This document shows, piece after piece, positions 42,612-52,006 of a DNA stretch of 64,000 nt (the stretch's first letter is position 1; the number at the start of each line of letters is the position of its first letter). Source of the stretch: Falsiroseomonas bella (GTDB taxonomy: Bacteria; Pseudomonadota; Alphaproteobacteria; Acetobacterales; Acetobacteraceae); contig NZ_QGNA01000004.1 in NCBI RefSeq assembly GCF_003173615.1, positions 372,001-436,000 on the forward strand. Reading direction: 5' to 3'. Under the pieces are notes generated by a model. That model was not told where the DNA came from and did not search any database. It saw only the letters and a list, made by a program, of their open reading frames with translations. The position numbers and the translations under genes were made by a program.

Positions 42612-43457
42612 TCAGACCGTCGCGATGTCGGGGGCGTCGGGGTTCTTCATGCCGACGATGTGGTAGCCGCAATCCACGTGGTGCACCTCACCCGTCACGC
42701 CGGAGGAGAGCGCGGACAGCAGGTAGAGCCCCGCGCCGCCCACATCCTCGATGGTGACGTTGCGCTCCATCGGCGCGTTGTACTGGTTCCACTTCAGGAT
42801 GTAGCGGAAATCGCCGATGCCGCTGGCGGCCAGCGTCTTGATCGGGCCCGCGCTGATCGCGTTCACCCGGATCCCTGCCTTGCCGAGATCGGCCGCCATG
42901 TAGCGCACGGACGCCTCCAGCGCGGCCTTGGCCACGCCCATGACGTTGTAGTGCGGCGTCACGCGCTCTGCGCCAAGATAGCTCATCGTCAGCAGCGACC
43001 CGCCCGGCTTCATCAGCGGCACCGCGCGCTGCGCGACCGAGACGAAGGAATAGACGGAAATGTCCATCGCCTGCAGGAAGGCCTCCCGCGGCGTGTCCAT
43101 GTAGCGGCCGCGCAGATACTGCTTGTCGGCGAAGCCGATGGCATGGACCAGGAAGTCCAGCCCGCCCCACTCCGCCTTCACCCGCTCGAACACCGCGTCC
43201 ACGCTGGCGTCGTCCGTCACGTCGCAGGGCAGCACCAGCTTCGACCCCGCCTGCTCCGCCAGCGGCCGCACCCGCTTCTCCAGCGCCTCGCCCTGATAGG
43301 TGAAGCAGAGCTCGGCCCCCTGCGCCGCGACGGCCTGCGCGATGCCCCAGGCGATGGAGCGGTCATTCGCCACCCCCATCACCACGCCGCGCCGCCCGGC
43401 CATCAGCGTGCCGGCCGGAATCGCAACGGTGGGTTCGGAAGCTTCCGATGGGGGCAT
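42612..43457 (-). CDS. fabI: Enoyl-[acyl-carrier-protein] reductase (NADH), FabI
   Basis: 281 residues. An SDR-type enoyl-ACP reductase with the FabI nucleotide motif [13 protein letters not shown] and the catalytic Tyr-x6-Lys (YNVMGVAK). It reduces trans-2-enoyl-ACP in the last step of each fatty-acid elongation cycle. The start at 43457 gives about 20 residues before [10 protein letters not shown]; 43403 would give the shorter common form. It is divergent from pdxH and probably co-transcribed with aroC. Confidence 0.95.
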   Translation of the reverse strand: MPPSEASEPTVAIPAGTLMAGRRGVVMGVANDRSIAWGIAQAVAAQGAELCFTYQGEALEKRVRPLAEQAGSKLVLPCDVTDDASVDAVFERVKAEWGGLDFLVHAIGFADKQYLRGRYMDTPREAFLQAMDISVYSFVSVAQRAVPLMKPGGSLLTMSYLGAERVTPHYNVMGVAKAALEASVRYMAADLGKAGIRVNAISAGPIKTLAASGIGDFRYILKWNQYNAPMERNVTIEDVGGAGLYLLSALSSGVTGEVHHVDCGYHIVGMKNPDAPDIATV

Positions 43458-43536
43458 TGCGGCGGACCGGCGGCTGGTTGCGGGGGTGCGGGCGGGATGG
43501 CACATGCCCCAGGCCGGGGCAAGCCACCCGGCCGCC

Positions 43537-44160
43537 ATGCACCCCCGGGAGCCCCCCTTGGACCAGCCCGCCCGCACGCAGGCCACCGAAGACCCGATCG
43601 CCCTGTTCGGCGCCTGGATGGCGGAGGCGGCGAAATCCGAGCCGAACGACCCCAACGCCGTCTGCCTCGCCACCGCGACGCCGGATGGCCGGCCCTCCGC
43701 GCGCATGGTGCTGCTGAAGGAGGTGGATGCCCGCGGCTTCGTCTTCTACACCAACCTCGAAAGCCGCAAGGGGCGGGAGTTGGCCCAGAACCCCTTCGCT
43801 GCCATGACCTTCCACTGGAAGTCGCTGCAGCGCAGCGTGCGCGTGGAAGGCGCCGTCGAGCCGGTGACCGCGGAGGAGGCGGATGCCTACTATGCCTCCC
43901 GCGCCCGCGGCAGCCGGATCGGCGCCTGGGCCAGCCGGCAGTCCCGCCCGCTGGAAGGCCGCTTCGCGCTGGAGAGGGCGGTGGCCGAATACACGATGAA
44001 GTTCGGCATCGGCGAGATCCCGCGCCCCGAGTTCTGGTCGGGCTTCCGCCTGGTGCCCGACCGTATCGAGTTCTGGCGCGACATGCCCTTCCGCCTGCAT
44101 GAGCGCCGCGTCTTCCACCGGCATGATGGCGGGTGGGAGATCGAGATGCTCTACCCGTGA
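43537..44160 (+). CDS. pdxH: Pyridoxamine 5'-phosphate oxidase
   Basis: 207 residues. An FMN enzyme that oxidises pyridoxine/pyridoxamine phosphate to pyridoxal phosphate. Family motifs include [37 protein letters not shown], and the C-terminal [20 protein letters not shown]. The start is uncertain: ATG 43537 has no clear ribosome site, while a TTG at 43558 has GGGAG seven bases upstream and gives the typical 200-residue length. It overlaps the next gene by GTGA. Confidence 0.95.
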   Translation: MHPREPPLDQPARTQATEDPIALFGAWMAEAAKSEPNDPNAVCLATATPDGRPSARMVLLKEVDARGFVFYTNLESRKGRELAQNPFAAMTFHWKSLQRSVRVEGAVEPVTAEEADAYYASRARGSRIGAWASRQSRPLEGRFALERAVAEYTMKFGIGEIPRPEFWSGFRLVPDRIEFWRDMPFRLHERRVFHRHDGGWEIEMLYP

Positions 44161-45632
44161 CCCTCCCGGCGGAGCAGGCGGAGGTCGCCGCGCTGCTCGC
44201 GCGCCTGACCGGCGCGGCGCCGATCGAGACGCATATCTCGGCCGTCTTCGTCGGGCGCGACGACGCCTTCAAGCTCAAGAAGGCGGTGAAGCTCCCCTTC
44301 CTGGATTTCTCGCCCCTTTCCGCGCGCGAGCACTTCTGCCGCCGCGAGCTTGAGATCAACCGCCCCAACGCGCCCGGCATCTATCGGGATGTGGTGCCGA
44401 TCACCCGCGAACAGGGCGGCGCGCTCGCGCTTGGCGGTGCAGGCCCGGTCGTGGACTGGGTGCTGCGCATGGCGCCGGTGCCGGCCGCGGACTTCCTGGA
44501 CGCCGTCGCGGCGCGCGGCGCGCTGGATGCGCGGCTGCTGGACGCGCTGGCCGATGCGACCGCCGCGCTGCTGGCCGCGGCCCCGGCCGCACCCGGCGTG
44601 GACAGCGCCGGGCGCATGGCGCTGGTGCTGCAGGGCAATGTCGAAGGCTGCGTCGCGGCCGGGCTCGATCCCGAACGCGTCGCCGCGGTGGCCACGACCA
44701 TGCGCGCCCGCCTGGAGGCAATCCGCCCGCTACTCGCCGCGCGCGCGGCGCAGGGTCTTGTCCGGCGCTGCCATGGCGACCTGCACCTGGCGAATCTCTG
44801 CCTCTGGGAAGGCCGGCCCGTCGCCTTCGACGCGATCGAGTTCGACGAGGCGATCGCGCGCATCGACGTGGGCTACGACCTCGCCTTCCTGCTGATGGAC
44901 CTGGATGTGCGGGTCGGCCGGGCGGCGGCGAACCGGGTGATGAACCGGGTGCTGGCGCGCAGCTTCGACATCGCCATGCTCGGCGCGCTGCCTTTCTGGC
45001 TGGCGCAGCGCGCCCTGGTGCGCGCCAAGCTGGAGCCGGCGCGCGGCCGCGACGGCCTGCCCTATCTCGCCGCGGCGGAAGGCTATCTGCGCCCCGTGCC
45101 GCCGCGCCTGGTCGCCATCGGCGGGCTTCAGGGCACGGGCAAGACCTACATCGCGCGCGCCCTCGCCCCCGCGCTCGGCGTCGCGCCGGGCGCCCTGCAC
45201 CTGCGGACGGATGAAATCCGCAAGCGCCGCGCCGGCCTCGCGCCTGAACAGCGCCTGCCCGAGGCCGCCTATGCGCCGGCGGAAAGCGCCGCCGTGCATG
45301 CCGAGATGTTCGACGCTGCCCGCGCCGCGCTCGCGGCAGGCCATTCCGTGGTGCTGGACGCGGTCTTCCTCGACCCGGCGATGCGACGCGCGGCGCGTGA
45401 TGCGGCCGGCCCGCATCCCTTCACCGGCTTCTGGCTGGAGGCGCCGCTGGCGGTGCTGCGCGAACGTGTCGCCGGGCGCCGCGACGATGCGTCCGACGCC
45501 ACGGTCGCCGTGCTGGAACGCGCGGCGCAGGCCGATCCCGGTCCACTCGACTGGCGGAAGCTTGACGCGGCCGGCGATGCGCGCAGGGCCGCCTTCGCGG
45601 CTCTGGCCTTGAACGGCGAAACCGAGGCATAA
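44157..45632 (+). CDS. Aminoglycoside phosphotransferase-like / P-loop kinase fusion
   Basis: 491 residues in two parts. Residues about 1-300 are an APH-like kinase domain with [11 protein letters not shown] (206-216; catalytic Asp208) and the metal-binding region FDAIEFDE. Residues about 315-491 are an AAA_33/zeta-type P-loop kinase with Walker [10 protein letters not shown] (322-330). Such bifunctional proteins are known as a conserved but uncharacterised family. A GTG at 44157 overlaps the pdxH stop, so the two are coupled. A universal-stress gene follows after 37 bases. The phosphorylated substrates are unknown. Confidence 0.85.
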   Translation: MTLPAEQAEVAALLARLTGAAPIETHISAVFVGRDDAFKLKKAVKLPFLDFSPLSAREHFCRRELEINRPNAPGIYRDVVPITREQGGALALGGAGPVVDWVLRMAPVPAADFLDAVAARGALDARLLDALADATAALLAAAPAAPGVDSAGRMALVLQGNVEGCVAAGLDPERVAAVATTMRARLEAIRPLLAARAAQGLVRRCHGDLHLANLCLWEGRPVAFDAIEFDEAIARIDVGYDLAFLLMDLDVRVGRAAANRVMNRVLARSFDIAMLGALPFWLAQRALVRAKLEPARGRDGLPYLAAAEGYLRPVPPRLVAIGGLQGTGKTYIARALAPALGVAPGALHLRTDEIRKRRAGLAPEQRLPEAAYAPAESAAVHAEMFDAARAALAAGHSVVLDAVFLDPAMRRAARDAAGPHPFTGFWLEAPLAVLRERVAGRRDDASDATVAVLERAAQADPGPLDWRKLDAAGDARRAAFAALALNGETEA

Positions 45633-45669
45633 AGTTTCACAGGGAAGGTTTCGGGAAGGGAGAGCCGCA

Positions 45670-46548
45670 ATGGCCTACCGTCGTCTGCTGCTGCCTCTGA
45701 CGGGGACGGCCGCCGGGGAAGCCGCGCTCGCCACGGCGCTCGATGTCGCGCGGATCTGGCACGCGCATCTGCATTGCCTGCATGTGCGCGTGGATGCCCG
45801 CGACGTCGCGCCGCTCGCCGGCGAGGGCCTCTCGGGCGCCATGATCGAGGAGATGATGGCCGCGACCGAGCGCGAGAGCGGGGAGCGCGCCAACCGCGTG
45901 CGCGACCTGTTCGACCGCTTCGCCGCCACCCATGGCGACCTGGTGCTGGCCAGCGACCCCAACACCGCCGCCAAGAGCCAGGGCGTGACCATCAGCTTCG
46001 AGACCATGGCCGGCCGCGAGGAGGACATCGTCGCGCAGCAGTCGCGCCTGTTCGACATGGCCGTGGTGCCGCACCCGGAGGCCGGGGAGGACGTCTCCTC
46101 CTCCGACGCGCTGCATGCGGTGCTGTTCGATTCCGGCCGCCCGGTGCTGATCGCGCCCCGCACGCCGCCCGCGACCATCGGCACCCGCGTCGCTGTCGCG
46201 TGGAACGGCAGTGCGGAGAGCGCCGCCGCCGTCGCCGCCGCGCTGCCCTGGCTGCATCGCGCCCAGGCGGTGCGGATCCTCTGCTCCGACGACTACCAGC
46301 GCCGCGGCCCGGGGGCGGAGGGCATCCGCGCCTATCTGCGCTGGCACGGCATCGAGGCCGAGCTGGTGCCCTTCAAGCCGGCGACGCGCGAAGTGGGCGC
46401 CGGCCTGCTCGGCGCCGCGCGGGATTTCGGCGCGGACCTGATGTGCCAGGGCGCCTACAGCCATTCGCGCCTGCGCCAGCTCATCCTGGGCGGCGTGACG
46501 CGCCACGTGCTGGAGAATGCGGACCTGCCCGTGCTGATGTGCCGGTAG
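45670..46548 (+). CDS. Universal stress protein, two-domain
   Basis: 292 residues with two Usp folds (about 1-145 and 150-292). The second carries the nucleotide-binding pattern GAYSHSRLRQLILGGVTRHVL (G-x2-S ... GG-x-T), while the first lacks a clear ATP-loop. Tandem Usp proteins bind ATP/AMP and act in stress or energy-starvation responses. A good ribosome site (GGGAGAG) precedes the ATG. The stop overlaps the downstream GNAT gene by ten bases. Confidence 0.9.
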   Translation: MAYRRLLLPLTGTAAGEAALATALDVARIWHAHLHCLHVRVDARDVAPLAGEGLSGAMIEEMMAATERESGERANRVRDLFDRFAATHGDLVLASDPNTAAKSQGVTISFETMAGREEDIVAQQSRLFDMAVVPHPEAGEDVSSSDALHAVLFDSGRPVLIAPRTPPATIGTRVAVAWNGSAESAAAVAAALPWLHRAQAVRILCSDDYQRRGPGAEGIRAYLRWHGIEAELVPFKPATREVGAGLLGAARDFGADLMCQGAYSHSRLRQLILGGVTRHVLENADLPVLMCR

Positions 46549-47111
46549 CCGCCACGCGCCTGCTGCGCCCGGCGGCCGATCTGGCGCCGGGCTATGCGGA
46601 CGCGCTGCGGCGCGGGTTCGAGCCCTCCACCTTCCTCGGCCCGGCCTTGGCCGAGCGGCATCTGGCGGCGATCGCGGAGGACGCGGCGGCGTTCTGCGCC
46701 TCGCTGGAGGACCCGGTGGGGGAAGGCAGCATCACGCTGCCGGATGGGCGGCAGGTGCCGCGCCTGCCCGGCTTCACCCGCTGGATCGAGGCGGACGGCT
46801 TCTGCGGCGTGGTGCATTTCCGCCGGCAGAAGGGCACCGCCGAGTTGCCGTCGCATGTGCTCGGTCACATCGGATACCTGGTGGTGCCGTGGCGCCAGCG
46901 CGAAGGCCATGCGACCCGCGCGCTGGGCCTGCTTCTGAAGGAGGTCGCGCCGCTCGGCCTGCCCTGGGTGGAGCTGTCGACCGACCCGGACAACATCGCC
47001 TCGATCCGCGTGATCGCCGCCAATGGCGGCCGGCTGGTCGAGCGATTCACGCGGCCCGCAAGCTTCGGCGGCGGCGAGGCGCTGCGCTTCCGCATCGCCC
47101 TCGCGCCGTGA
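46539..47111 (+). CDS. GNAT-family N-acetyltransferase
   Basis: 190 residues. The acetyl-CoA-binding segment is HIGYLVVPWRQREGHATRALGLLL, followed by GLPWVELSTDPDNIASIRVIAANGG, the standard GNAT motifs A and B. No ATG precedes the conserved part; the GTG at 46539, inside the end of the Usp gene, is the probable start. The substrate is unknown; the layout is like the RimJ/RimL branch. It is convergent with the OmpA gene across a hairpin. Confidence 0.85.
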   Translation: MPVAATRLLRPAADLAPGYADALRRGFEPSTFLGPALAERHLAAIAEDAAAFCASLEDPVGEGSITLPDGRQVPRLPGFTRWIEADGFCGVVHFRRQKGTAELPSHVLGHIGYLVVPWRQREGHATRALGLLLKEVAPLGLPWVELSTDPDNIASIRVIAANGGRLVERFTRPASFGGGEALRFRIALAP

Positions 47112-47114
47112 ACC

Positions 47115-47139
47115 GCCTCCCCCGCGATGCGGGGGAGGC
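47115..47139. terminator. Bidirectional hairpin between GNAT and OmpA genes
   Basis: An 11-bp perfect stem (GCCTCCCCCGC / GCGGGGGAGGC) with a GAT loop fills the 36-bp convergent gap. It belongs to the same palindrome family as 6168-6187 and 42578-42601 and probably serves as a two-way terminator. Confidence 0.65.
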
Positions 47140-47147
47140 AGCAGGGC

Positions 47148-47681
47148 TCAGTTCCCCGGGCCGACCAGCGTGATCTCGATGCGCCGGTTCTGCGCCCGGC
47201 CCTCGGGCGTGCTGTTGGAGGCGATCGGGTTCGCATCGCCCCGCCCGTCGGCCGAGATGATGCCGCGCGGCGTGCCGAGGCGGATCAACTCGTCCGCCAC
47301 CGTGTCCGCCCGGCGGGAAGAGAGGTCGAGGTTGGTGGTGATCCCCTCGCGCCGCAGCTCCGGCCCGACCGGCGTGGTGTCGGTGTAGCCCTCCACGATC
47401 ACGCGCGTCTGCCGCAGCCCCTGCAGCGTGGGGACCATCTTCGCCAGCTCGCGCCGGGCGCTTTCCGTGATGCGGTAGCCGCCCGAGGGGAACAGGATGC
47501 GGTCCGTCATCGTCACCTTCAGCCGCCCTTCCAGCATGCGGATGGTGGCCTGGTCGGCCGTGTATTGTGCCTGCAGCTGGGTGTAGGCCTGCTGCAGCTC
47601 GTCGTAGCGCTGCTCGGAGACGCAGGCGGCGAGGCCCACCACGGCCGGGGCGAGGGCGAGCTTCAGGAACGTGCGACGCAT
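47148..47681 (-). CDS. OmpA-family peptidoglycan-binding lipoprotein
   Basis: 177 residues. A lipoprotein signal ends in the lipobox LAAC at about residue 20. A short coiled-coil (SEQRYDELQQAYTQLQAQY) follows, then an OmpA-like domain with EGYTDTTPVG, NLDLSSRRADTVADEL and QNRRIEITL, which binds diaminopimelate of peptidoglycan. The protein anchors the outer membrane to the wall. It lies 107 bp downstream of the response-regulator gene on the same strand. Confidence 0.92.
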   Translation of the reverse strand: MRRTFLKLALAPAVVGLAACVSEQRYDELQQAYTQLQAQYTADQATIRMLEGRLKVTMTDRILFPSGGYRITESARRELAKMVPTLQGLRQTRVIVEGYTDTTPVGPELRREGITTNLDLSSRRADTVADELIRLGTPRGIISADGRGDANPIASNSTPEGRAQNRRIEITLVGPGN

Positions 47682-47788
47682 GGGGGAATCCTTCCTCGGG
47701 CGCGCCGCGCGGATGTAGGCCTCGCGACGGCGCTGAGGGCAGTGTGGCGCCGGGGCGGCGGGCCGGGCAGGGCCGGACCGTATCCGGT

Positions 47789-49177
47789 TCAGGCGGATTC
47801 CAGCCCGGCCGCCGCATCCAGCCCGTGCTTGGCCATGCGGTAGCGCATCGTGTCCCGGCTGATCCCGAGCAGCCGTGCCGCCTGGGAGACGTTGCCGCCC
47901 GTGCGGTCCAGCATCTGCACCAGCGTGTCGCGCTCCATCTGCCGCAGCGTCGGGCCGGGTGAGGGCAGGTCGGCGCCGGGCGCGGGCGCGAGCGCAACAT
48001 GGGCGGCGCCGAGCTCCCGCGCCTCGCCCGCGGCCAGCGCCGCCTGCTCCATCGCGTTGCGCAGCTCCCGCACATTGCCAGGCCAGGGGTGGCGGGCGAC
48101 GAGGTCCAGCGCCGCGGCGTCCAGCCGCAGCCCCGGCCGGCCGTAGCGCCTGCCATGCAGGGCCAGGAAATGCGCGGCCAGCATCGCCGCATCGCCGGCA
48201 CGCTCGCGCAGCGGCGGCACGACAAGCTGCACCACCGACAGGCGGTAGTAGAGGTCGGCGCGGAACCGGCCTTCCTTCACCAGCGCCTCCAGCGGGCGAT
48301 GCGTGGCGGCGACGAAGCGCACATCCACCCGCCGCTCCCGCACGGCACCCAGGCGGCGCACGGTGCGGTCCTCCAGCACCTTCAGCAGCTTCGCCTGCAC
48401 GGCCGGCTCCAGCTCGCCGATCTCATCCAGGAACAGCGTGCCGCCATGCGCGGCCTCCACCAGGCCGATGCGGCGCTCCCGCGCATCGGTGAAGGCGCCG
48501 CGCTCATGGCCGAACAGCTCGCCCTCCACGAGCTGCGCGGGCAGGGTGGCGCAGTTCACCTCGATGAAGGGCGCCTCGGCGCGGCGGCCGTCGTAATGCA
48601 GCGCGCGGGCCACCAGCTCCTTGCCGCTGCCGGTCTCGCCGCGGATCAGCACCGGGGGCGGCGCGTCGCCTTCGGCCATCGCGCGCTCGGCCTGCAGCAG
48701 GCCCGCGATGCGCGCCTTGAGATCGGTGATTGCGGGCGAGGCGCCGAGCATCGCCTCCAGCCCGCCCTGCCGGGCATCGCGGCCGCGATAGTAGGAGAGC
48801 GTCTCCTCCATCCGGCCCTGGCCGAGCGCCTTGTCCACCAGCAGCTTGAGCTCGCCGAGCGCGATCGGCTTCGCCAGGTAGTCCCAGGCGCCCGATTTCA
48901 TCGCCTCCACCGCCGTCTGCACGCTGCCATGGCCGGTCAGGATGATGACCTTCGCCTGGCGGTCCGCGGCGCGGATGCGCGCCAGCAGGTCGAGGCCGCT
49001 GCCATCCGGGAGGTTGAGGTCCAGCAGCACGACATCGGGGCGGAATTCCTCGAAGTCGCGCCAGCCGGCGCGCATCGTCGCGGCGATGCGCAGCTCGAAG
49101 CCGTCGCGCTCCAGGTAGCGCTGCACGTTGCGCGCCAGCGTCGCCTCGTCCTCGACCAGCAGGATGCCGTGGCCCAT
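47789..49177 (-). CDS. NtrC-type sigma-54-dependent response regulator
   Basis: 462 residues. A receiver domain (phospho-acceptor Asp53, conserved Lys103) is followed by an AAA+ domain with Walker A GETGSGKE (181-188), the sigma-54 contact loop GAFTDA (228-233, a variant of GAFTGA), Walker [13 protein letters not shown] and the arginine-finger region, and a C-terminal Fis-type HTH ([20 protein letters not shown]). It needs sigma-54 to open promoters. It starts two bases after the histidine-kinase stop. A good sigma-54 promoter match precedes the operon, suggesting it activates its own operon. Confidence 0.94.
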   Translation of the reverse strand: MGHGILLVEDEATLARNVQRYLERDGFELRIAATMRAGWRDFEEFRPDVVLLDLNLPDGSGLDLLARIRAADRQAKVIILTGHGSVQTAVEAMKSGAWDYLAKPIALGELKLLVDKALGQGRMEETLSYYRGRDARQGGLEAMLGASPAITDLKARIAGLLQAERAMAEGDAPPPVLIRGETGSGKELVARALHYDGRRAEAPFIEVNCATLPAQLVEGELFGHERGAFTDARERRIGLVEAAHGGTLFLDEIGELEPAVQAKLLKVLEDRTVRRLGAVRERRVDVRFVAATHRPLEALVKEGRFRADLYYRLSVVQLVVPPLRERAGDAAMLAAHFLALHGRRYGRPGLRLDAAALDLVARHPWPGNVRELRNAMEQAALAAGEARELGAAHVALAPAPGADLPSPGPTLRQMERDTLVQMLDRTGGNVSQAARLLGISRDTMRYRMAKHGLDAAAGLESA

Positions 49178-49179
49178 CG

Positions 49180-50562
49180 TCAGCCGCCAGTGACCGGCAG
49201 GCGGATCACCGCCCGCGTGCCGATGCCGCCGCGGCTTTCCAGCAGCAGCGCGCCGTCATGCCGGGCGAGGATGCGCCGCGTCAGCATCAGGCCAAGGCCC
49301 GTGCCGCGCGCCTTGGTCGAGAAGAAGGGCTGGCCGTCGCGAAGGCCCTTGGGCAGCCCGCCGCCGGTGTCGGCGACGACGATCTCCACCTGCCGCCCGT
49401 CCGGCGCGACGCCGGTGGAAAGATCGAGCGCGCCGCCCTCCGGCATGGCCTCGATCGCATTGGCGAGGAGGTTGTCGAGCGCCTGGCCGAGCGCGCCGGC
49501 CTCGCCGCGCGCCGGCGGCACCGAGGCGGTCGCCAGGCGCAGCGCGACGCCCTGCCGCGCCGCGGCGGATTGGAAGGTGCGTGCGCTTTCCTCCAGCACC
49601 GCGTTCACGTCCACCGCCGCCGGCGCCACCGCTTCGCCGCGCGCCTGCAGCAGCAGGTCACGCACCCACCCCTCCATGCGGTCCGCCTCCCGCTGGATGT
49701 CGGCGAGGCACTGCCGCGCGCCCTCCACGTCCTCCACCGCCGCGAGCTCCGCCGAGGACCGGATGGAGGAGAGCGGGTTGCGGATGCCATGCGCCACCGC
49801 CGAGGCCACGGCGCCGATCGCGCCCAGCGCCTCGGCCTCGAGCAGCGCCTGCTGCTGGCGCGCCATCAGCGCCTGCGCCCGCAGCGCGAGGCCGAACAGC
49901 GCGACGTAGAGCAGCAGCATGCCCAGCCCGGCCGCGATCCAGACGCGGCGCACGCCGCCGTCGATCGCCGCGAACAACGCATCGGGCAGGCGGTAGATCT
50001 CGACCACGCCGATGACGCGGCGATGCGCCTCGTCCCAGACCGGCAGATAGGCTTCGGTGAAGCGGTGGCCGCCCGCATCCCGATCCAGCGCGACATGCTC
50101 CGTCTTCGGCACCGTGCCAGCCTCGACCGCGATGCGGCCGCCGAGCGCGGCGGCGAGTTCGTCGTTGTCGTCGAAGCGCCGGCCGATCATCTCGGCGTTG
50201 CTCGACCAGAGCACGGTGCCGTCGGCGGCGAAGACATTGGCGCGGACCACACCCGGCAGCTGCGCGACATGGTTGAAGAAGCTCTCGAGCGGCAGGCGCG
50301 CGGCGGTGGAGGCGGGATCGGAGAACCAGGACCAGGTGCGCTCCGCCTGCACGATGCTCTGCAGGAACTCCGCGCTGACCTCGGCGTCGCGGTCGAGCAT
50401 CTGGCTCGTCAGGAAGCGGCTCAGCACGATCGCCGTGCCGGTGCCGAACAGCACGACGCAGGCGAGGCTCAGCACCGCGAACCAGCGCAGCAGGTTGAAG
50501 CCGCGCCGGCCCTCCGTCGCGGCGGAAGCGAGCCCGCCGGGCTGCGCCAGGCCGTCCATCAT
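49180..50562 (-). CDS. Membrane sensor histidine kinase
   Basis: 460 residues. Two membrane helices (about 27-49 and 207-227) enclose a periplasmic sensor of about 155 residues of the PDC/Cache type ([19 protein letters not shown]). The dimerisation box is [19 protein letters not shown] with phospho-acceptor His258. The catalytic domain shows [12 protein letters not shown] (N box), [10 protein letters not shown] and [11 protein letters not shown]. It is paired with the NtrC-type regulator downstream. The kinase ATG overlaps the stop of the beta-barrel gene (ATGA). The signal is unknown; an envelope or extracellular small molecule is likely. Confidence 0.93.
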   Translation of the reverse strand: MMDGLAQPGGLASAATEGRRGFNLLRWFAVLSLACVVLFGTGTAIVLSRFLTSQMLDRDAEVSAEFLQSIVQAERTWSWFSDPASTAARLPLESFFNHVAQLPGVVRANVFAADGTVLWSSNAEMIGRRFDDNDELAAALGGRIAVEAGTVPKTEHVALDRDAGGHRFTEAYLPVWDEAHRRVIGVVEIYRLPDALFAAIDGGVRRVWIAAGLGMLLLYVALFGLALRAQALMARQQQALLEAEALGAIGAVASAVAHGIRNPLSSIRSSAELAAVEDVEGARQCLADIQREADRMEGWVRDLLLQARGEAVAPAAVDVNAVLEESARTFQSAAARQGVALRLATASVPPARGEAGALGQALDNLLANAIEAMPEGGALDLSTGVAPDGRQVEIVVADTGGGLPKGLRDGQPFFSTKARGTGLGLMLTRRILARHDGALLLESRGGIGTRAVIRLPVTGG

Positions 50563-51323
50563 CGCGACAGCCTATCAAGCCCCAGGCTGACACGGTAGGC
50601 GAGGCGGAGCCCGACGCTGAAGGCCGCGCCGCCACCCGCCGCCCCGTGCCAGGCGACGAGACCAAGGGTGAGGTCGGGCGCGACCGCGCGCTCCACGAAG
50701 GCGCCGAGGTCGAGCAGCGGCGCTTCCGTGTAGGACTGCCGGTCCTGCGCCTCCAGCATCAGCCCGGCGGTCCAGCGTTCGTCGAGTTCGACCGAGAGCA
50801 CCCCGGCGGCACTCCAGTAGTCGCTGCCGCGCAGCGCGACCGCCGCGAGCGGCGCGATTCGCCGCCCGGCGGAGACATCGAGCGTCACGCGCTCGCCCAT
50901 CGGCACGGAGGCGTCGAGCCGCAGCAGATGCTCCGTCACGCCGCTGGCCATGGCGGGTGTCGAGGCCGAGGGCAGCCGGGTGCGCAGCGCAACCTCCAGC
51001 AGGATGCCCTCCTCCGATTCGTAGAGTCGATGGCCGAGCGTGAGCCGCGCATCGCCGAGGCCGCCTCGGTCCTCGCGGACCGCCGGCGCATCGAAGGGCA
51101 GGGTGCCGGCCGGCGGGGCCATCGCCGGCAGGCGCAGCGTGGCATAGGCGCCGCCGCCCGAGAGGGTGGCTTGCAGCGGCACGAGGGACGCGCCGCTCGC
51201 CGTGCCGTCGCGGCCATCGGCGAATTCGCGCGCGGCGGTCAGGCGCAGTTCCGCGGCGCCCGCCGGCCAGGCGAGCAGCAGCGCGAGCAGCGCCGCCAGG
51301 CCGCCTTGCCGGCGAGGCCGCAC
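50559..51323 (-). CDS. Predicted outer-membrane beta-barrel protein
   Basis: 254 residues. A signal peptide (about 1-23, LAALLALLLAWPAGAAE) precedes alternating-pattern beta strands such as GGAYATLRLPAM, ARLTLGHRLYESEEGILLEVALRTRL and FSVGLRLAYRVSLGL near the end. The layout is like the small porin/transporter group annotated as phenol-degradation MetA-like, but the terminal residue is Arg, not Phe, so insertion is not certain. It begins three bases after the RDD-repeat gene and overlaps the kinase gene, so it likely belongs to the signalling operon. Function unknown; perhaps a ligand channel. Confidence 0.7.
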   Translation of the reverse strand: MRPRRQGGLAALLALLLAWPAGAAELRLTAAREFADGRDGTASGASLVPLQATLSGGGAYATLRLPAMAPPAGTLPFDAPAVREDRGGLGDARLTLGHRLYESEEGILLEVALRTRLPSASTPAMASGVTEHLLRLDASVPMGERVTLDVSAGRRIAPLAAVALRGSDYWSAAGVLSVELDERWTAGLMLEAQDRQSYTEAPLLDLGAFVERAVAPDLTLGLVAWHGAAGGGAAFSVGLRLAYRVSLGLDRLSR

Positions 51324-51326
51324 GGG

Positions 51327-51728
51327 TCAGCGACCCGTCCGGCCGCCGTTGCGGCGCTGCCTTCCACCGCCGCTGGAGCCCTCGCGGACGAGCATGATGA
51401 AGCCGTCATCCATGGTGTCGAGCGCGGCGCCGCGGCGATCCTCGCGCCGATCGTTGCGGCGGTCGTTGCGGCGATCCTGCCGCCGGTCCTCGCGCCGCGG
51501 GCCTTCGGAGGCCTCGCGGGCCAGCAGCAGCTGCAGATCGGCCGGCGCCTCGCTGCTGCGGCGATCCTCGCGCCGCGGGCCTTCGGAGGCCTCGCGGGCC
51601 GGGGTGAGCGTGACCGACTCCTCGCCGATGGCAGGGGCGGACAGGCGGCTGGCCGCGTCGGCTGGCGGGACGGACAGGGCCAGGGCGGAGACGCCGAGCA
51701 GGGCGGCGGCGAGAAGGCGGCTGGACAT
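51327..51728 (-). CDS. Secreted Arg/Asp-rich repeat protein
   Basis: 133 residues. A Sec signal peptide (about 1-26, cut near ADAAS) is followed by a low-complexity body. The 14-residue unit AREASEGPRREDRR occurs at 44-57 and 70-83, and five more xDRR steps extend it to residue 99. The tail is Gly/Arg-rich. No cysteine. The ribosome site is strong (GAAGGAG). It is the first gene of the sigma-54 operon. I do not recognise the family. The alternating basic and acidic triplets suggest a flexible ion- or polymer-binding protein. Confidence 0.7.
   Translation of the reverse strand: MSSRLLAAALLGVSALALSVPPADAASRLSAPAIGEESVTLTPAREASEGPRREDRRSSEAPADLQLLLAREASEGPRREDRRQDRRNDRRNDRREDRRGAALDTMDDGFIMLVREGSSGGGRQRRNGGRTGR
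51487..51600 (-). repeat. Two 36-bp perfect direct repeats inside the RDD-protein gene
   Basis: The same 36 bases occur at 51487-51522 and 51565-51600, a period of 78 bp (26 codons). They encode the duplicated residues around AREASEGPRRED. Perfect DNA identity suggests a recent internal duplication. Confidence 0.85.
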
Positions 51729-51775
51729 GGCGGGAACTCCTTCGACACCGGCGGGATGCCGGATGCCAGGGGAGT

Positions 51776-51791
51776 TGCACCGCGCGTGCCA
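51776..51791 (-). promoter_or_regulatory. Putative sigma-54 (RpoN) promoter
   Basis: On the minus strand TGGCACGCGCGGTGCA has the -24 GG and -12 GC dinucleotides exactly ten bases apart, with TGGCACG matching the consensus fully and GTGCA one base off TTGCA. It lies 47 bp before the ATG of the RDD-repeat gene. The operon encodes a sigma-54 activator, which makes autoregulation likely. Confidence 0.6.
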
Positions 51792-52006
51792 GCCGGGCGG
51801 CTGGGTGCAAACAATTGAAAATAAATGATTCGGATTGGGGGTTTGAAGCACCGCTGGGGGATATGCCCCACCCGGCTTCCCCCAACTCTCATTGCCGCGG
51901 TGAATGGTCCCGATCCGTCCCGCCCTGCTGCGTCGGCCGCGGCGCACCCCCATCTTGCGTCCCGAACGACAGGGCCCCACCCGGTGGCCAAGAGGAGATC
52001 CAGGCG

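Noticed and set aside
51487-51600. 36-bp direct repeats as a minimal CRISPR
   Set aside because: Only two copies, in frame within a signal-peptide protein, with no cas genes.
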